From an uncultured Dehalococcoidia bacterium (GTDB taxonomy: Bacteria > Chloroflexota > Dehalococcoidia > Lucifugimonadales > UBA3495), in contig OY282565.1 in assembly GCA_958296445.1 (NCBI GenBank), forward strand, positions 2,901,570-2,965,569: a stretch of DNA of 64,000 bases, written 5' to 3'. Positions 49,589 through 58,081 of the stretch are shown here, piece after piece. The position numbers were made by a program, and so were the translations under genes. Position 1 is the first letter of the stretch; each line of letters opens with the position of its first letter. The notes below the pieces were generated by a model that was not told the origin of the DNA, made no database searches, and was given only the letters and a program-made list of their open reading frames with translations.

Positions 49589-50011
49589 ATGGTTTTGTAT
49601 ACCTGCCCTTATTGCGCCACGGAGTTTGAGACGGCCGGACACCCCGACCCGTCCCGGCTGACCTGTTTCAACTGCAACCAGCGGGCGATAGACCCCCCGG
49701 ATACCGGCTACGACCGCACGGAAGACCTGCTGCCGCCGATGGAGCCGCAGGCGTGGTATACAGTGGACGAGGCGGCCAGCTACCTGCGGCTGCCCCGCGA
49801 GATTATCTACCGGCTGGTGGTACAGAGGCATCTCACCGCCTACAAGGCCACTGGACGGGGGAATGAGCGGTTCAAGCCCGAGGATTTGGACGCTTTGATG
49901 CAGCCGGTAGAAATCCCCAAGAAAATCGTCATTGACCGGCTCAATATGCTGAGCCCGGCACTGCAAGACTTGTGGGATAACGAACTGGATGCGATCTATG
50001 ACTTCTACTAG
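49589..50011 (+). CDS. Zinc-ribbon plus excisionase-type HTH protein
   Basis: This 140-residue protein has an N-terminal zinc ribbon with Cys6, Cys9, Cys26 and Cys29, then a MerR/excisionase-type winged helix (WYTVDEAASYLRLPREIIYR, then KATGRGNERFKPEDLDALMQ). The C-terminal acidic helix ends DELDAIYDFY-like. It overlaps the mazF-like toxin gene by 14 bp, so it sits where an antitoxin would, and the acidic tail could be the toxin-binding part. That is inference; a transcription regulator or prophage excisionase is the alternative. GGAGGA precedes the ATG. Confidence 0.82.
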   Translation: MVLYTCPYCATEFETAGHPDPSRLTCFNCNQRAIDPPDTGYDRTEDLLPPMEPQAWYTVDEAASYLRLPREIIYRLVVQRHLTAYKATGRGNERFKPEDLDALMQPVEIPKKIVIDRLNMLSPALQDLWDNELDAIYDFY

Positions 50012-50351
50012 GCGCATCAGTCGCGGGGATGTCGTTATACGCAATACGCCCTTTTCCGACCAACGGGGCAGCAAAACCCGTCCGGCGGTGGTGGTAAGCA
50101 CCGAAGCCTACCACCGGGGGCGGCGGGATGTGCTGGTAGCCGCGCTGACCGCCAACGTTACCCGTCGGCTGGCCGGAAAGTATGTCCTGCTTGACTGGGC
50201 GGCAGCGGGACTGGATAAATCCTCGGCGACTTCCGGCCAGATAGAAACAGTGGAGAGGTCTATAATAGGCCGTAGAATCGGCCAGGTGACCGGCCGGGAT
50301 ATGGCAGGCATTGCGGAGTCTCTGAAAGAAATTTTTGGATTGGCGGACTAG
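49998..50351 (+). CDS. MazF/PemK-family type II toxin
   Basis: This 117-residue protein matches the MazF/PemK endoribonuclease plan: ISRGDVVIRNTPFSDQRGSK with the conserved RGD-V and GSK, RPAVVVSTEAYHRG, then VLVAALTA and a late SGQIETVERSIIGRRIGQVT segment. It would cleave single-stranded RNA. Its usual MazE or RHH partner is absent; the overlapping upstream gene is a zinc-ribbon/HTH protein. The ATG at 49998 lies inside that gene. Confidence 0.85.
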   Translation: MTSTRRISRGDVVIRNTPFSDQRGSKTRPAVVVSTEAYHRGRRDVLVAALTANVTRRLAGKYVLLDWAAAGLDKSSATSGQIETVERSIIGRRIGQVTGRDMAGIAESLKEIFGLAD

Positions 50352-50354
50352 CTT

Positions 50355-51152
50355 ATGGCGCGGGAATTGTTTGGCCCCGGCAAGGTGCTAATCGGCGTGG
50401 TTCATCTGTTGCCGCTGCCCGGCTCGCCCCGGTGGAACGGCAACCTGAAGTCGGTGCTGAACCGGGCCAGGGTGGAGGCCGGCATTTTGCAGGACGGGGG
50501 CGCCCACGGCATCATTATCGAGAACTTCGGCGACACGCCCTTTCGCACCGGACGGGTGGAGCCGGAAACCGTGGCGGCTATGACGCTGGCGGTGGAGCAG
50601 GTGCGCAACGCCGTGCCGCTGCCGGTGGGCATCAATATGCTGCGCAACGACGCCGTGTCGGCCTTGGCGGTCGCCATCGCCACCGGCGCCGAGTTCATCC
50701 GGGTCAATGTGCATTACGGCGTTATGGCTACCGACGAGGGGCTGGTGGAGGGGGAAGCCTACGAAACCACGCGCCGCCGCCGCTCGCTGAACGCCGATGT
50801 GCGGATTCTGGCCGACGTGCTGGTGAAACACGCCGCGCCGGTGGGGCAGAGCGACATCGGGCTGATAGCGCAGGAAACCACGCGCCGGGCCTTGGCCGAC
50901 GGGCTGATTGTTTCCGGCCCGGCCACCGGGCAGCCCACCAACAGCTTTGATGTGTCGGTGGTGCGCCGCGCCGTGCCGGACGGTTTCCTGCTGGTGGGCA
51001 GCGGCATCAACGAGTCCAACGTCTGGCGCATTCTGGAGCACGCCGACGGGGCCATCGTCGGCACCAGCCTCAAGCGGGAGGGCATAGTCGCCAACCCGGT
51101 TGACCCGGAACGGGTGCGGCGGCTGGCCGATATTTTCGCGTCGCTGGTGTAA
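50355..51152 (+). CDS. BtpA/SgcQ family TIM-barrel protein
   Basis: This 265-residue protein is of the BtpA family: VLIGVVHLLPLPGSPRW at the front, AHGIIIENFGDTPF, GINMLRNDAVSALAVAIATG, FIRVNVHYGVMATDEGL and the C-terminal phosphate-binding VGSGINESNVWRILEHADGA. Cyanobacterial BtpA is linked to photosystem I assembly, but most bacterial members have unknown, probably TIM-barrel enzymatic, roles. There is no photosynthesis gene here. It starts 4 bp after the toxin gene. Confidence 0.88.
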   Translation: MARELFGPGKVLIGVVHLLPLPGSPRWNGNLKSVLNRARVEAGILQDGGAHGIIIENFGDTPFRTGRVEPETVAAMTLAVEQVRNAVPLPVGINMLRNDAVSALAVAIATGAEFIRVNVHYGVMATDEGLVEGEAYETTRRRRSLNADVRILADVLVKHAAPVGQSDIGLIAQETTRRALADGLIVSGPATGQPTNSFDVSVVRRAVPDGFLLVGSGINESNVWRILEHADGAIVGTSLKREGIVANPVDPERVRRLADIFASLV

Positions 51153-51189
51153 ACCAATCCCTACACTCAAAACCGCAAGGATATTTTCT

Positions 51190-51537
51190 ATGGAAATCGA
51201 ACTGCGCCGGGCAACGGGCCTGCTCGACTACTTAGGCCGACAGGCTTGGCTATCGGGGGAGGAAATCATCATCACCAAAAAAGGCAAACCTTACCTCAAG
51301 CTGACTGCCCACCCGGAAGGCAACCCGTCCGAGAAGGAACGGCAACCGCAACGGCCTGTCTCTGTTGAGGGCAAGATTTGGATTTCCCCGGAGTTCTTTG
51401 AAGAGGACATGGAAATCATCGAGGCTTTCGAGGGCAAGTATTCCGATGATTCTTTGTTTGAGCCTTTCCTGATCAAGCCTGATTCCGGCGAAGAACAGCC
51501 AAACGATTCGAGTAGTCCATCAGGAACGGATAAATAA
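51190..51537 (+). CDS. Phd/YefM-type antitoxin
   Basis: This 115-residue protein has a short DNA-binding start (EIELRRATGLLDYLGRQAWL) and the GEEIIITKKGKPYLKL strand that marks Phd/YefM folds. A long disordered-looking acidic tail (EEDMEIIEAFEGKYSDDSLF) should wrap the toxin. The PIN-domain gene follows 25 bp later. Together they form a vapBC-like pair. Confidence 0.8.
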   Translation: MEIELRRATGLLDYLGRQAWLSGEEIIITKKGKPYLKLTAHPEGNPSEKERQPQRPVSVEGKIWISPEFFEEDMEIIEAFEGKYSDDSLFEPFLIKPDSGEEQPNDSSSPSGTDK

Positions 51538-51562
51538 GTTGCTTCGGGGAGTCATTGCTTGC

Positions 51563-51979
51563 ATGAATCTGAGAAGCACATCGTGGAGTATGATACAACG
51601 ATCCCTCATCCTGGATAGCCATGTCGCGCTATGGGCAATACAAGACCGGGGACAATTGCGGACGGAAACTCTTCAAGCCATTGATGACTCCGGCAACAGA
51701 ATCTTCGTAAGCGCCGCAAGTATCTGGGAGCTTGCCATCAAGAGGGTATCGGGTAAGCTCCAATGCCCCGAAAATTTTGCCGAATTAGTTGAGAGAGCCG
51801 GTTACATAGAACTCCCCATTACGTTCCGGCACGCTGAATTGGCCGCCGGGCTGCCCCTGTTCCACCGCGACCCTTTCGACCGGATGCTGGTGGCGCAGGC
51901 GCAGGCCGAGGGGCTGACGCTGGTGACTGATGATGCGCTAATCGCCCGTTACGCCGTCCCCATTATGCCCGCCCGGTAA
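51563..51979 (+). CDS. PIN-domain (VapC-like) toxin
   Basis: At about 138 residues this PIN ribonuclease has LILDSHVALWAI with the first catalytic Asp, SAASIWELAIKRVSG with the conserved Glu, and DPFDRMLVAQAQAEGLTLVT then DDALI with the remaining acidic residues. The subfamily is the one usually paired with Phd-type antitoxins. The start is uncertain: the ATG at 51563 is chosen, with a TTG at 51539 and an ATG at 51590 as alternatives. Confidence 0.85.
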   Translation: MNLRSTSWSMIQRSLILDSHVALWAIQDRGQLRTETLQAIDDSGNRIFVSAASIWELAIKRVSGKLQCPENFAELVERAGYIELPITFRHAELAAGLPLFHRDPFDRMLVAQAQAEGLTLVTDDALIARYAVPIMPAR

Positions 51980-52085
51980 TCCCCGGTCTAGAAATGACCT
52001 TGCCCTAGCCTCAATCCCTGCAAGAGTTCCCTCTCCCTGGGCCGGGAGAGGGATGGGGGGAATGCGGTTTTTCGCGGACAGCCGC

Positions 52086-53459
52086 CTAGCCTAGTTCGCG
52101 GCTTACTTGGGTGAATACTTTGTCCATTGTGGAGATGATTTCGTCTATTTCGCTGGCGGTTACGCATAGGGGCGGGGCTACGTTCATGTTGTCGCCGCCG
52201 CGCAGTATGAGGCCGTTGGACTGGAAGCCGGAGGTTAGGCGGTTGCCTAGGTCGGCGTCGGCGGGGTAGGGTTCCTTGGTTTCCCGGTCGCGCACCAGTT
52301 CCATGCCGCACATCAGTCCCAGGCCGCGTGCGTCGCCAATCATCGGGTGCTTGTCTTGGAGTTCCTTTAGGCCGTCGAGCAGGTAGGCGCCCATTCGGGC
52401 CGCGTTTTCGACCAGTTCCTCGTCTTCCATTATCTGGATATTGCGCAGGGCGGCGGCGGCGGCTACCGGGTGGCCGCCGAAGGTGATGACGTGGCGGAAG
52501 GACACGCGCTGGCTGCCGATGAAGGCGTCGGCGATGTTGCGGCGGGTGATGGCCCCGCCCATCGGGATGTAGCCGCTGGTGATGCCTTTGGCTACGGTCA
52601 TAATGTCGGGGGTTACGCCCCAATGCTCGCAGGCGAACATTTTGCCGGTGCGCCCGAATCCGGTGATTACTTCGTCGGCGATGAGCAGGGCGCCGTACTT
52701 GTCGCAGACTTCGCGCAGGCGCGGCCAGTAGTTGGGGGCCGGCACCACGGCGCCCATCGGGCTGGAAACGGGCTCGGCGATGACTGCGGCCACGGTCTCC
52801 GGCCCCTGAAACTTGATGGTGTCCTCGACTGCCTGCACGCATCGCTCGGCGCACTGCTCGGCGGTTTCGCTGCCGTACTCGCAGCGGTAGAAGTTGGGCT
52901 GGGGGACGTGAAAGGTGCCGGGCATCAGCGGTTCGTAGTCGCCCCGGGGGTACAGGGACGAGCCGCCGAGGGCCAGGGCCCCGGCGGTGGCGCCGTGGTA
53001 GGAATCGCGGCGGCTGATGAATTTGATGCGGGCGGGTTCGCCAACCCGCTTGAAGTAGGCGCGGGTGAGCTTGATGGCGGTTTCCACCGATTCGGAGCCG
53101 CCACTGGTGAAAAAGGAGCGCGAAAGGTCGCCGGGGGTGATTTCGGCCAGCTTTTCCGCCAGCCGGATGGTCGGCTCGGTGGTGGTTCCCATAGGCATAT
53201 AGGTGAGCTTGAGCATTTGTTCATAGGCGGCGTCGGCGATTTCCTTGCGCCCGTAGCCCACGTTTTTCAGCCAGAGGCCGGACATTGCATCAATGGAAGT
53301 GTTGCCTTGGGCGTCGGTGACCCGCACGCCCTCGCCCGACACATAGACGGCCGGCTCGCCCTTTTCGGCCATATCGCTGGGTTCGCGCAGATAGACCCAC
53401 AGATGCTCCAGGGCCGAATCGCGTAGCTGTTGCAGGTTGGCGGCGGTCTGAGTGACCAT
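52086..53459 (-). CDS. Class III (PLP-dependent) aminotransferase
   Basis: This 457-residue fold-type I aminotransferase shows the class III elements FFTSGGSESVETAIKLTRAY, RRDSYHGATAGALALGGSS and LLIADEVITGFGRTGKMFAC with the PLP-binding Asp, and the Schiff-base Lys in TVAKGITSGYIPMGGA (about residue 290). The subfamily is omega-amino acid:pyruvate or putrescine/beta-alanine aminotransferases; the amine donor is open. The ATG at 53459 has GGGAGG upstream. A longer frame from 53540 lacks one. Confidence 0.93.
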   Translation of the reverse strand: MVTQTAANLQQLRDSALEHLWVYLREPSDMAEKGEPAVYVSGEGVRVTDAQGNTSIDAMSGLWLKNVGYGRKEIADAAYEQMLKLTYMPMGTTTEPTIRLAEKLAEITPGDLSRSFFTSGGSESVETAIKLTRAYFKRVGEPARIKFISRRDSYHGATAGALALGGSSLYPRGDYEPLMPGTFHVPQPNFYRCEYGSETAEQCAERCVQAVEDTIKFQGPETVAAVIAEPVSSPMGAVVPAPNYWPRLREVCDKYGALLIADEVITGFGRTGKMFACEHWGVTPDIMTVAKGITSGYIPMGGAITRRNIADAFIGSQRVSFRHVITFGGHPVAAAAALRNIQIMEDEELVENAARMGAYLLDGLKELQDKHPMIGDARGLGLMCGMELVRDRETKEPYPADADLGNRLTSGFQSNGLILRGGDNMNVAPPLCVTASEIDEIISTMDKVFTQVSRELG

Positions 53460-53491
53460 AAAACATCCTCCCGGTGATGTTATGTCCGATA

Positions 53492-53770
53492 CTATAGGCT
53501 TATGTCGGCGGTTTCCAGTTCCGCGCCGCAACGGGGGCATACTCTGATTCCGGCGTTGCTCTCGCGCAAGGCGGCGCTGGCGCTTAACAAGGCGTTCACT
53601 CCCACGTCTACGGCAGGGCCTATGGTTCGCAGGGCGTCTATGGCGGCATCCACCGAATGGCCTATGGCTCGCAACGCATCCACAGCGGCGTCTACCGAAT
53701 GGCCTATGGTTCGCAGGGCGTCAGCGGCGGACTCCAGGGCGGCGGCGGCGCGGGATTCTGGGGTTGTCAT
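53492..53770 (-). CDS. Ala-rich repeat (phasin-like) protein with CPxCG end
   Basis: In this 92-residue protein, residues 12-55 are three 14-residue helical units (ADALRTIGHSVDAA, VDALRAIGHSVDAA, IDALRTIGPAVDVG) encoded by a 42-bp tandem repeat. Then NALLSASAALRESN, a paralogue of the end of the 15856 gene, and finally VCPRCGAELETADISL, a single CPxCG knuckle. It looks like an amphipathic surface-binding helix. Proximity to the PHA locus (3-5 kb) suggests granule association; that is inference. AGAGGT precedes the ATG. Confidence 0.68.
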   Translation of the reverse strand: MTTPESRAAAALESAADALRTIGHSVDAAVDALRAIGHSVDAAIDALRTIGPAVDVGVNALLSASAALRESNAGIRVCPRCGAELETADISL

Positions 53771-53860
53771 TCTTACCTCTTGGGTACGCTGTATCAGCAT
53801 AGTACCGGGTTTGTTGCCGATTATCAATTATCGGGCGTAATGCGATGCGATGGCGGGGTT

Positions 53861-53965
53861 CCCCTTTGTCGCCTTGGGGGAAGGGAAGGGTCTGGCGGCC
53901 TATGGTGGGATTCTTCGCTTTGCTCAGAATGACAGACGGCTTGCTCAGAATGACAGGTGGGCGGC
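53861..53965. repeat. Dispersed repeat family A with duplicated end
   Basis: CCCCTTTGTCGCC through AAGGGAAGGGTCTGG to TTCGCTTTGCTCAGAATGAC matches the 5939 copy, and the closing GCTCAGAATGACAG occurs twice. The gap 53771-54465 holds no supported gene. Confidence 0.78.
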
Positions 53966-54164
53966 CAGCAGGATTTTTTTTGATTTCCCTGCCATTTCCG
54001 CCCATTTTCCGCCATTTTGGGTTGATGGGCGGGTTGAGCGGGATTTTTTGATTTCCGTACCATTGGGTTCCATTTTGGGTTGATGGGCGGGTTGGGGCGG
54101 GTGGTTGGGGTTGACAGTTATTATGTTAGGGAATGGTTATCGGGGTTGGCAAGGGGCAGGTGTC

Positions 54165-54400
54165 ATCAAAAGGGTCTGGCGGCCTATGGTGAGATTCTTC
54201 GCTTTGCTCAGAATGACAGACGGCTTGCTCGGAATGACTGATGGCTTGGCCGAAGCGATTGATGGCCGGAATGACTGATGGCTTGGCCGGAATGACTGAT
54301 AGCCGGAATGACTGGCGGCCTATGGTGGGATTCTTCGCTTTGCTCAGAATGACAGACGGCTTGCTCAGAATGACTAACGGCTTGGCCGGAATGACAGAAC
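54165..54400. repeat. Two more family A copies with a minisatellite between them
   Basis: Copies of GTCTGGCGGCCTATGG to GCTCAGAATGAC lie at about 54170-54212 and 54318-54352. Between and after them GGAATGACTGATGGCTTGGC-type units repeat irregularly, the same outgrowth from the element's end as at 6014-6266. Confidence 0.78.
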
Positions 54401-54465
54401 CGTTTACGGCGGGGGCGCATTGTGATGCGCCCCCGGTGCGTGTTCTGCGTTGGAACTCCGGTTTG

Positions 54466-55269
54466 CTATGTCTGCGAGTAGTCCTGGAAGATGCTGAAGG
54501 CGGCGCCTTGGGGGTCGGACAGGGCGGCGAAGCGGCCGATGGCGGGCTGGCCTTCTACCGGGATGATGTCGGTGGGCGGGACGTAGACCGCCGCGCCTAG
54601 GGATTGGGCCTGCTCCACTGTGGCGGCCACGTCATTCGCGCCGAAGTATACGCTCCAGTGGGGCGGGAACTCGCCCATTTCGGGGGTTATCTGCATCACG
54701 CCGGCGACCTCGGTGCCGCCCGCTTTGAGCATGGCGTACTCCATCGGGCCCATGACCTCGCCTTGCTCCATACCTAGGACGGCGGAGTAGAAGTCAATGG
54801 CGGCGGCGCTGTCGGTGGTCAGCAGCTCGTTCCAGCACATCGCGCCGGACTCGCCCTTGATGCGGCAGCCGATGTGCTGGTTGGCCTGCCAGATGGCGAA
54901 GTAGGCGCCCTGCGGGTCTTGGCAAAAGGCCATGCGGCCGGCCTCGAAAACGTCCATCGGGCCGAAGACCACGTTGCCGCCGTTCTGCTTGACGGTTTCG
55001 GTGGTGTCGTCCACGCTGGCGACGGTGAAGTAGATGTTCCAGTGGGGCGGGATGTTCTGGCTGCGCTCTTCCTCGCCTTGCAGGTAGATGGAGGCGGCTT
55101 CCAGGCCGTTGAGCTTTTGGAGGTGGTAGTACCATTCGGGCCCCATTTCCTGCGGGTCGTCGGCCCAGCCGAACAGGGCGCCGTAGAAGGCAAGGGCGCC
55201 CGATTCGTCGGTGGTGGAAAGCTCGGCCCAGGAGGGCGCGCCCGGGGCGTGGGATGTTACTTCCGGCAT
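54466..55269 (-). CDS. Two-domain VOC family protein
   Basis: This 267-residue protein has two VOC modules in tandem (about 12-130 and 138-260), each with a start of the PSWAELSTTDESGALAFYGA or MCWNELLTTDSAAAIDFYSA kind and an end of the DPQGAYFAIWQ or DPQGAAFSIFQ kind. This is the plan of the two-module glyoxalase-like proteins found in actinomycetes (hydroxylase CFP30 type). The ligand and reaction are unknown. The start at 55269 follows AGAGGCG; a longer frame from 55365 has no support. Confidence 0.88.
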   Translation of the reverse strand: MPEVTSHAPGAPSWAELSTTDESGALAFYGALFGWADDPQEMGPEWYYHLQKLNGLEAASIYLQGEEERSQNIPPHWNIYFTVASVDDTTETVKQNGGNVVFGPMDVFEAGRMAFCQDPQGAYFAIWQANQHIGCRIKGESGAMCWNELLTTDSAAAIDFYSAVLGMEQGEVMGPMEYAMLKAGGTEVAGVMQITPEMGEFPPHWSVYFGANDVAATVEQAQSLGAAVYVPPTDIIPVEGQPAIGRFAALSDPQGAAFSIFQDYSQT

Positions 55270-55424
55270 ATTTCGCCTCTGCTGATAGGGTTGGGGATTG
55301 CGTCCGCCGCCGGGTTGCGGGGCGGCGCACTTGTCAGTGTATACGTTCAGCCTTTTCTTAAACAATGCCCAAGTGTCAGCAAAATTTGGGGGCGCGGGGC
55401 CGGGGCGGGGCTTTTCGGGGGTTT

Positions 55425-55627
55425 GTCTGAATTGGGATTTGCCGGATTTTGGGGTTTTCGGGGGGCCTGTGCGGGATTGTCTGAATTGGGATTTGCCGGA
55501 TTTTGGGGTTTTCGGGGGGGGCTGTGCGGGATTGTCTGAATCAGGATTTGCCGGATTTCGGGATTTTCAGGATTTTTCTCTATCCGGTGAATCCTTTAAT
55601 CCTGAGAATCCTGATTCAGACAATTCG
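55425..55627. repeat. Family E: two extra half units and one inverted-repeat copy
   Basis: TTGTCTGAATTGGGATTTGC units begin near 55421 and 55478, followed by the full copy whose arms are TTGTCTGAATCAGGATTTGC and AATCCTGATTCAGACAA. It fills most of the 55270-55653 gap. Confidence 0.82.
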
Positions 55628-55653
55628 CGGATAGGCCGTGGCCCCGGGCAGGG

Positions 55654-55692
55654 TTGCTTTTGTTTCATATATGTGTTATAAGCACATATATG
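55654..55692 (+). promoter_or_regulatory. Promoter and palindromic operator of the padR-type gene
   Basis: TTGCTT (55654-55659) and TATAAG (55677-55682) are 17 bp apart with TG one base before the -10. A perfect inverted repeat, CATATATGTG (55666-55675) and CACATATATG (55683-55692) around a 7-bp spacer, covers the -10 and the ATG. Transcription should start at or within a base of the ATG at 55690. Confidence 0.75.
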
Positions 55693-56142
55693 GATGAATT
55701 TGGCGTTCCCGGCGGTAGGCGGCTGCCCAAGAATTTTATTACCCCGTGGGTGCTGCTGGTGCTGAAGCAGTGGAGCCTGCACGGCTACCTTATTTTGCAG
55801 CAGCTTAACCGGATGGGGTTTTCCGACGTTGACCACGCTACTTTGTACCGGGAGCTGCGGCGGCTGGAGGGGCAGGGGTTTGTGGCGTCGGAGTGGGAAA
55901 CGGGCGGCAGCGGCCCGGCGCGGCGGGTTTACCGCATCACCAGCGCGGGGGAGGAAGTGCTGCTGGGCTGGGCCGAGGTGGTGTCGGGCTACCAGCGAAT
56001 GATTAACGGGTTTTTTGACCTTTACGCTCAGGCGTTTGGCTTTGCGCTCCCGGCGGATGGCGGGGAGGGGGGCCGTTCCGGCGTTCCCGATTTGGGGGAT
56101 GGGGAGGGGGACGGGGACGGGGAGGGGGAGGGCGCCCACTAG
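55690..56142 (+). CDS. PadR family transcriptional regulator
   Basis: This 150-residue protein has a PadR winged helix: ITPWVLLVLKQWSLHGYLIL, then DHATLYRELRRLEGQGFVAS as the recognition region and RRVYRITSAGEEVL as the wing. A C-terminal helix for dimerisation follows. The last 30 residues are Gly/Glu/Asp-rich low complexity (GEGDGDGEGEG), possibly repeat-derived. The ATG lies inside the palindromic operator with no ribosome-binding site, so the message is probably leaderless and the protein represses itself. It is 95 bp upstream of the phasin gene and may regulate the PHA locus. Confidence 0.9.
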   Translation: MDEFGVPGGRRLPKNFITPWVLLVLKQWSLHGYLILQQLNRMGFSDVDHATLYRELRRLEGQGFVASEWETGGSGPARRVYRITSAGEEVLLGWAEVVSGYQRMINGFFDLYAQAFGFALPADGGEGGRSGVPDLGDGEGDGDGEGEGAH

Positions 56143-56237
56143 GGGCGCCCCTACGCAAGACAGCCCCTACGCAAGGCGGCCCCTGCGCTAGGCGGCGAAA
56201 TTATATCAACAGGGAATAATAGCAGGAGGACATTGGG

Positions 56238-56735
56238 ATGGCAGACACGGATGGCGTCGGCGCTGAGAAGGTGGCGCAGGCGTATAATCAGGCGGTTTCC
56301 AGCGGTTTTGCGGCGGTGGATGCCGGAATCGCGCAGGGCGCGGCGGCGGTCAAGCTGTTTACCGAAACGATGCAGGCGGAGCGGGACGAGTACGGCAAGG
56401 TCTGGGGGCAAGCGATGGGCCACGCGCGTAGCCGCAGCGCGAACCTAGCCGCTGTTGTGCAGGGTATGGCCGTTGCGCCGTCTTTCGGTTCCGAGGTCAC
56501 AGAGCCGGTTAATAAGCTGATTGAGGGCGACCTGGCTTTTTGTCAGGCGTGGACGCAGACTTGCGCGGCGTACTTGGCCGGGGCCGAAACGCGGCGTAGC
56601 GCGGCGGCGCAGGGGTTGCTGGAAAGCGGCGCCCGGATGATTGAGCCGGGGCAGGAAGCGATGATAAGCGCGGTGAAGTACGGGGAGGCGCTGCTGGAGT
56701 GGTCGCTGGCAACCGCGCAGGGCAGCCGGGGGTAG
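56238..56735 (+). CDS. Phasin-like PHA granule protein
   Basis: This 165-residue, Ala-rich, wholly helical protein (VAQAYNQAVSSGFAAVDAGI, AAVKLFTETMQAERDEYGKV) has no signal peptide or Cys cluster, fitting phasins that coat polyhydroxyalkanoate granules. Its position directly before phaC on the same strand supports this. AGGAGG precedes the ATG by 8 bases. It has no close sequence similarity to the repeat-type helical proteins at 15856 and 53492. Confidence 0.75.
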   Translation: MADTDGVGAEKVAQAYNQAVSSGFAAVDAGIAQGAAAVKLFTETMQAERDEYGKVWGQAMGHARSRSANLAAVVQGMAVAPSFGSEVTEPVNKLIEGDLAFCQAWTQTCAAYLAGAETRRSAAAQGLLESGARMIEPGQEAMISAVKYGEALLEWSLATAQGSRG

Positions 56736-56835
56736 GACCGCCGGGGTTACGGGCGCGTTGTTTCGCGCCCTTGACTCCCTTGCATCCGCCCTTGGCTCCC
56801 TTGCATCCGGCCATTATTCCCGCGCTCTACCCGTC

Positions 56836-56855
56836 ATTCCCGCGAAGGCGGGAAT
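56836..56855. repeat. Exact family B palindrome
   Basis: ATTCCCGCGAAGGCGGGAAT fits ATTCCC-N8-GGGAAT, preceded by CCCGTC. It lies between the phasin and phaC genes. Confidence 0.85.
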
Positions 56856-56905
56856 CGGGCGGATGGGCGCGAATACTGTAAATCTGACCGTATCAGGAGC
56901 GGGCT

Positions 56906-57985
56906 GTGGTTAATTCGGCTGAATTTGCTTCCCGGTTTCAGGGGGAGGCGCAAAGGAATGTGGAGCGGGCGCAGGCGTTGATGGACGCCTTTGTGGTGAA
57001 CCCGTCGGACCCGCCGATGGCCCTTACTCCGCGGGAAGTCGTCTGGAAACGGGGCAAGGCGCGGCTTTACCGCTACCATTCGGCGGAACGGGAACCGGCC
57101 TGGCCTGCGCCTTTTCTGATTGTTCCTTGGCTGGGCATTAGCCGTCCTTATGTGCTGGACTTGATGCCCGGGGCCAGTATGATTGAGTTTCTGGTGAATC
57201 AGGGTCACGACGTATATCTGCTGGACTGGGGCGAGATTGCCGAGGAAGACAAGGAGCTGGGGTTCGAGGAGGCGGCGCTCAAGATTCTGCCCCGGGCCAT
57301 TGACCGGGCTTTGGAAACGTCGGGGGCCGCGGAGGTTACGCTCAACGGGCTTTGCCTCGGCGGAACGGTGTGCGCCTGTTATCTGGGGCTGAACCCGGAC
57401 GCGCCGGTGCGTAATTTCATTGCCGTGGTCGCTCCGGTCAACTTCGAGGAGGGCGGGCTGTTTCGGGCCTGGCTGGATCAGCGGCACTTTCCCGCCGACC
57501 TTATCGTGGAGCGTTACAACGGCCTGCCGGCCAGTCTGATGGGCGCGGGTTTCAAGATGCTGCGGCCTACGCTGGAGGCTCAGGCTCTTTCCGGCCTGTG
57601 GGCCAACATCCAGCGGCCCGGCTATGTGGACGGCTATAAGGCGATGAGCCGCTGGGCCAACGATTTTATCGGAATGCCGGGCCGGTTCTTTTCTCAGCTC
57701 GCCAAGGATCTCTACGGGAATAACCGGCTGTATAACGGCGATTTCGCGCTGAACGGGCGCAAGGTTGACTTGGGGAAAATCGCCCAACCTTTGCTGACGG
57801 TGGCGGCCAGTCAGGATTTCATCGTACCCGCTCCCGCCGCCCGCGGCCTGATGGACAAGGTGTCCAGCACGGACAAGGAGTATGTCGAACTGCCCGGCGG
57901 CCATATATCCGTCTTTTCCGGGCGGCAGGCCCACCAAACCTTGTGGCCCAAGATAGACCAGTGGGTTTCGCAACGGTCGGCGTAA
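56906..57985 (+). CDS. phaC: Class III poly(R)-hydroxyalkanoate synthase subunit PhaC
   Basis: This 359-residue PHA polymerase has the short class III/IV length. The lipase-like box LNGLCLGG carries the nucleophile Cys150. The Asp304 in ASQDFIVP and His333 in LPGGHISVF complete the triad. FLIVPWLGISRPYVLDLMPG (in part) near 70-89 is typical of class III. It polymerises 3-hydroxyacyl-CoA on granule surfaces together with PhaE, encoded 96 bp downstream. Start GTG, with AGGAG upstream. Confidence 0.94.
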   Translation: MVNSAEFASRFQGEAQRNVERAQALMDAFVVNPSDPPMALTPREVVWKRGKARLYRYHSAEREPAWPAPFLIVPWLGISRPYVLDLMPGASMIEFLVNQGHDVYLLDWGEIAEEDKELGFEEAALKILPRAIDRALETSGAAEVTLNGLCLGGTVCACYLGLNPDAPVRNFIAVVAPVNFEEGGLFRAWLDQRHFPADLIVERYNGLPASLMGAGFKMLRPTLEAQALSGLWANIQRPGYVDGYKAMSRWANDFIGMPGRFFSQLAKDLYGNNRLYNGDFALNGRKVDLGKIAQPLLTVAASQDFIVPAPAARGLMDKVSSTDKEYVELPGGHISVFSGRQAHQTLWPKIDQWVSQRSA

Positions 57986-58081
57986 ATTCCCGCCCCGCAT
58001 AGGGACGCCCCCACCCCAGCCCTCCCCCGGAGGGGGAGGGAGTTTGCAGGCCGCACCCGAAAGGCAAGGAGCGCACCAGCA

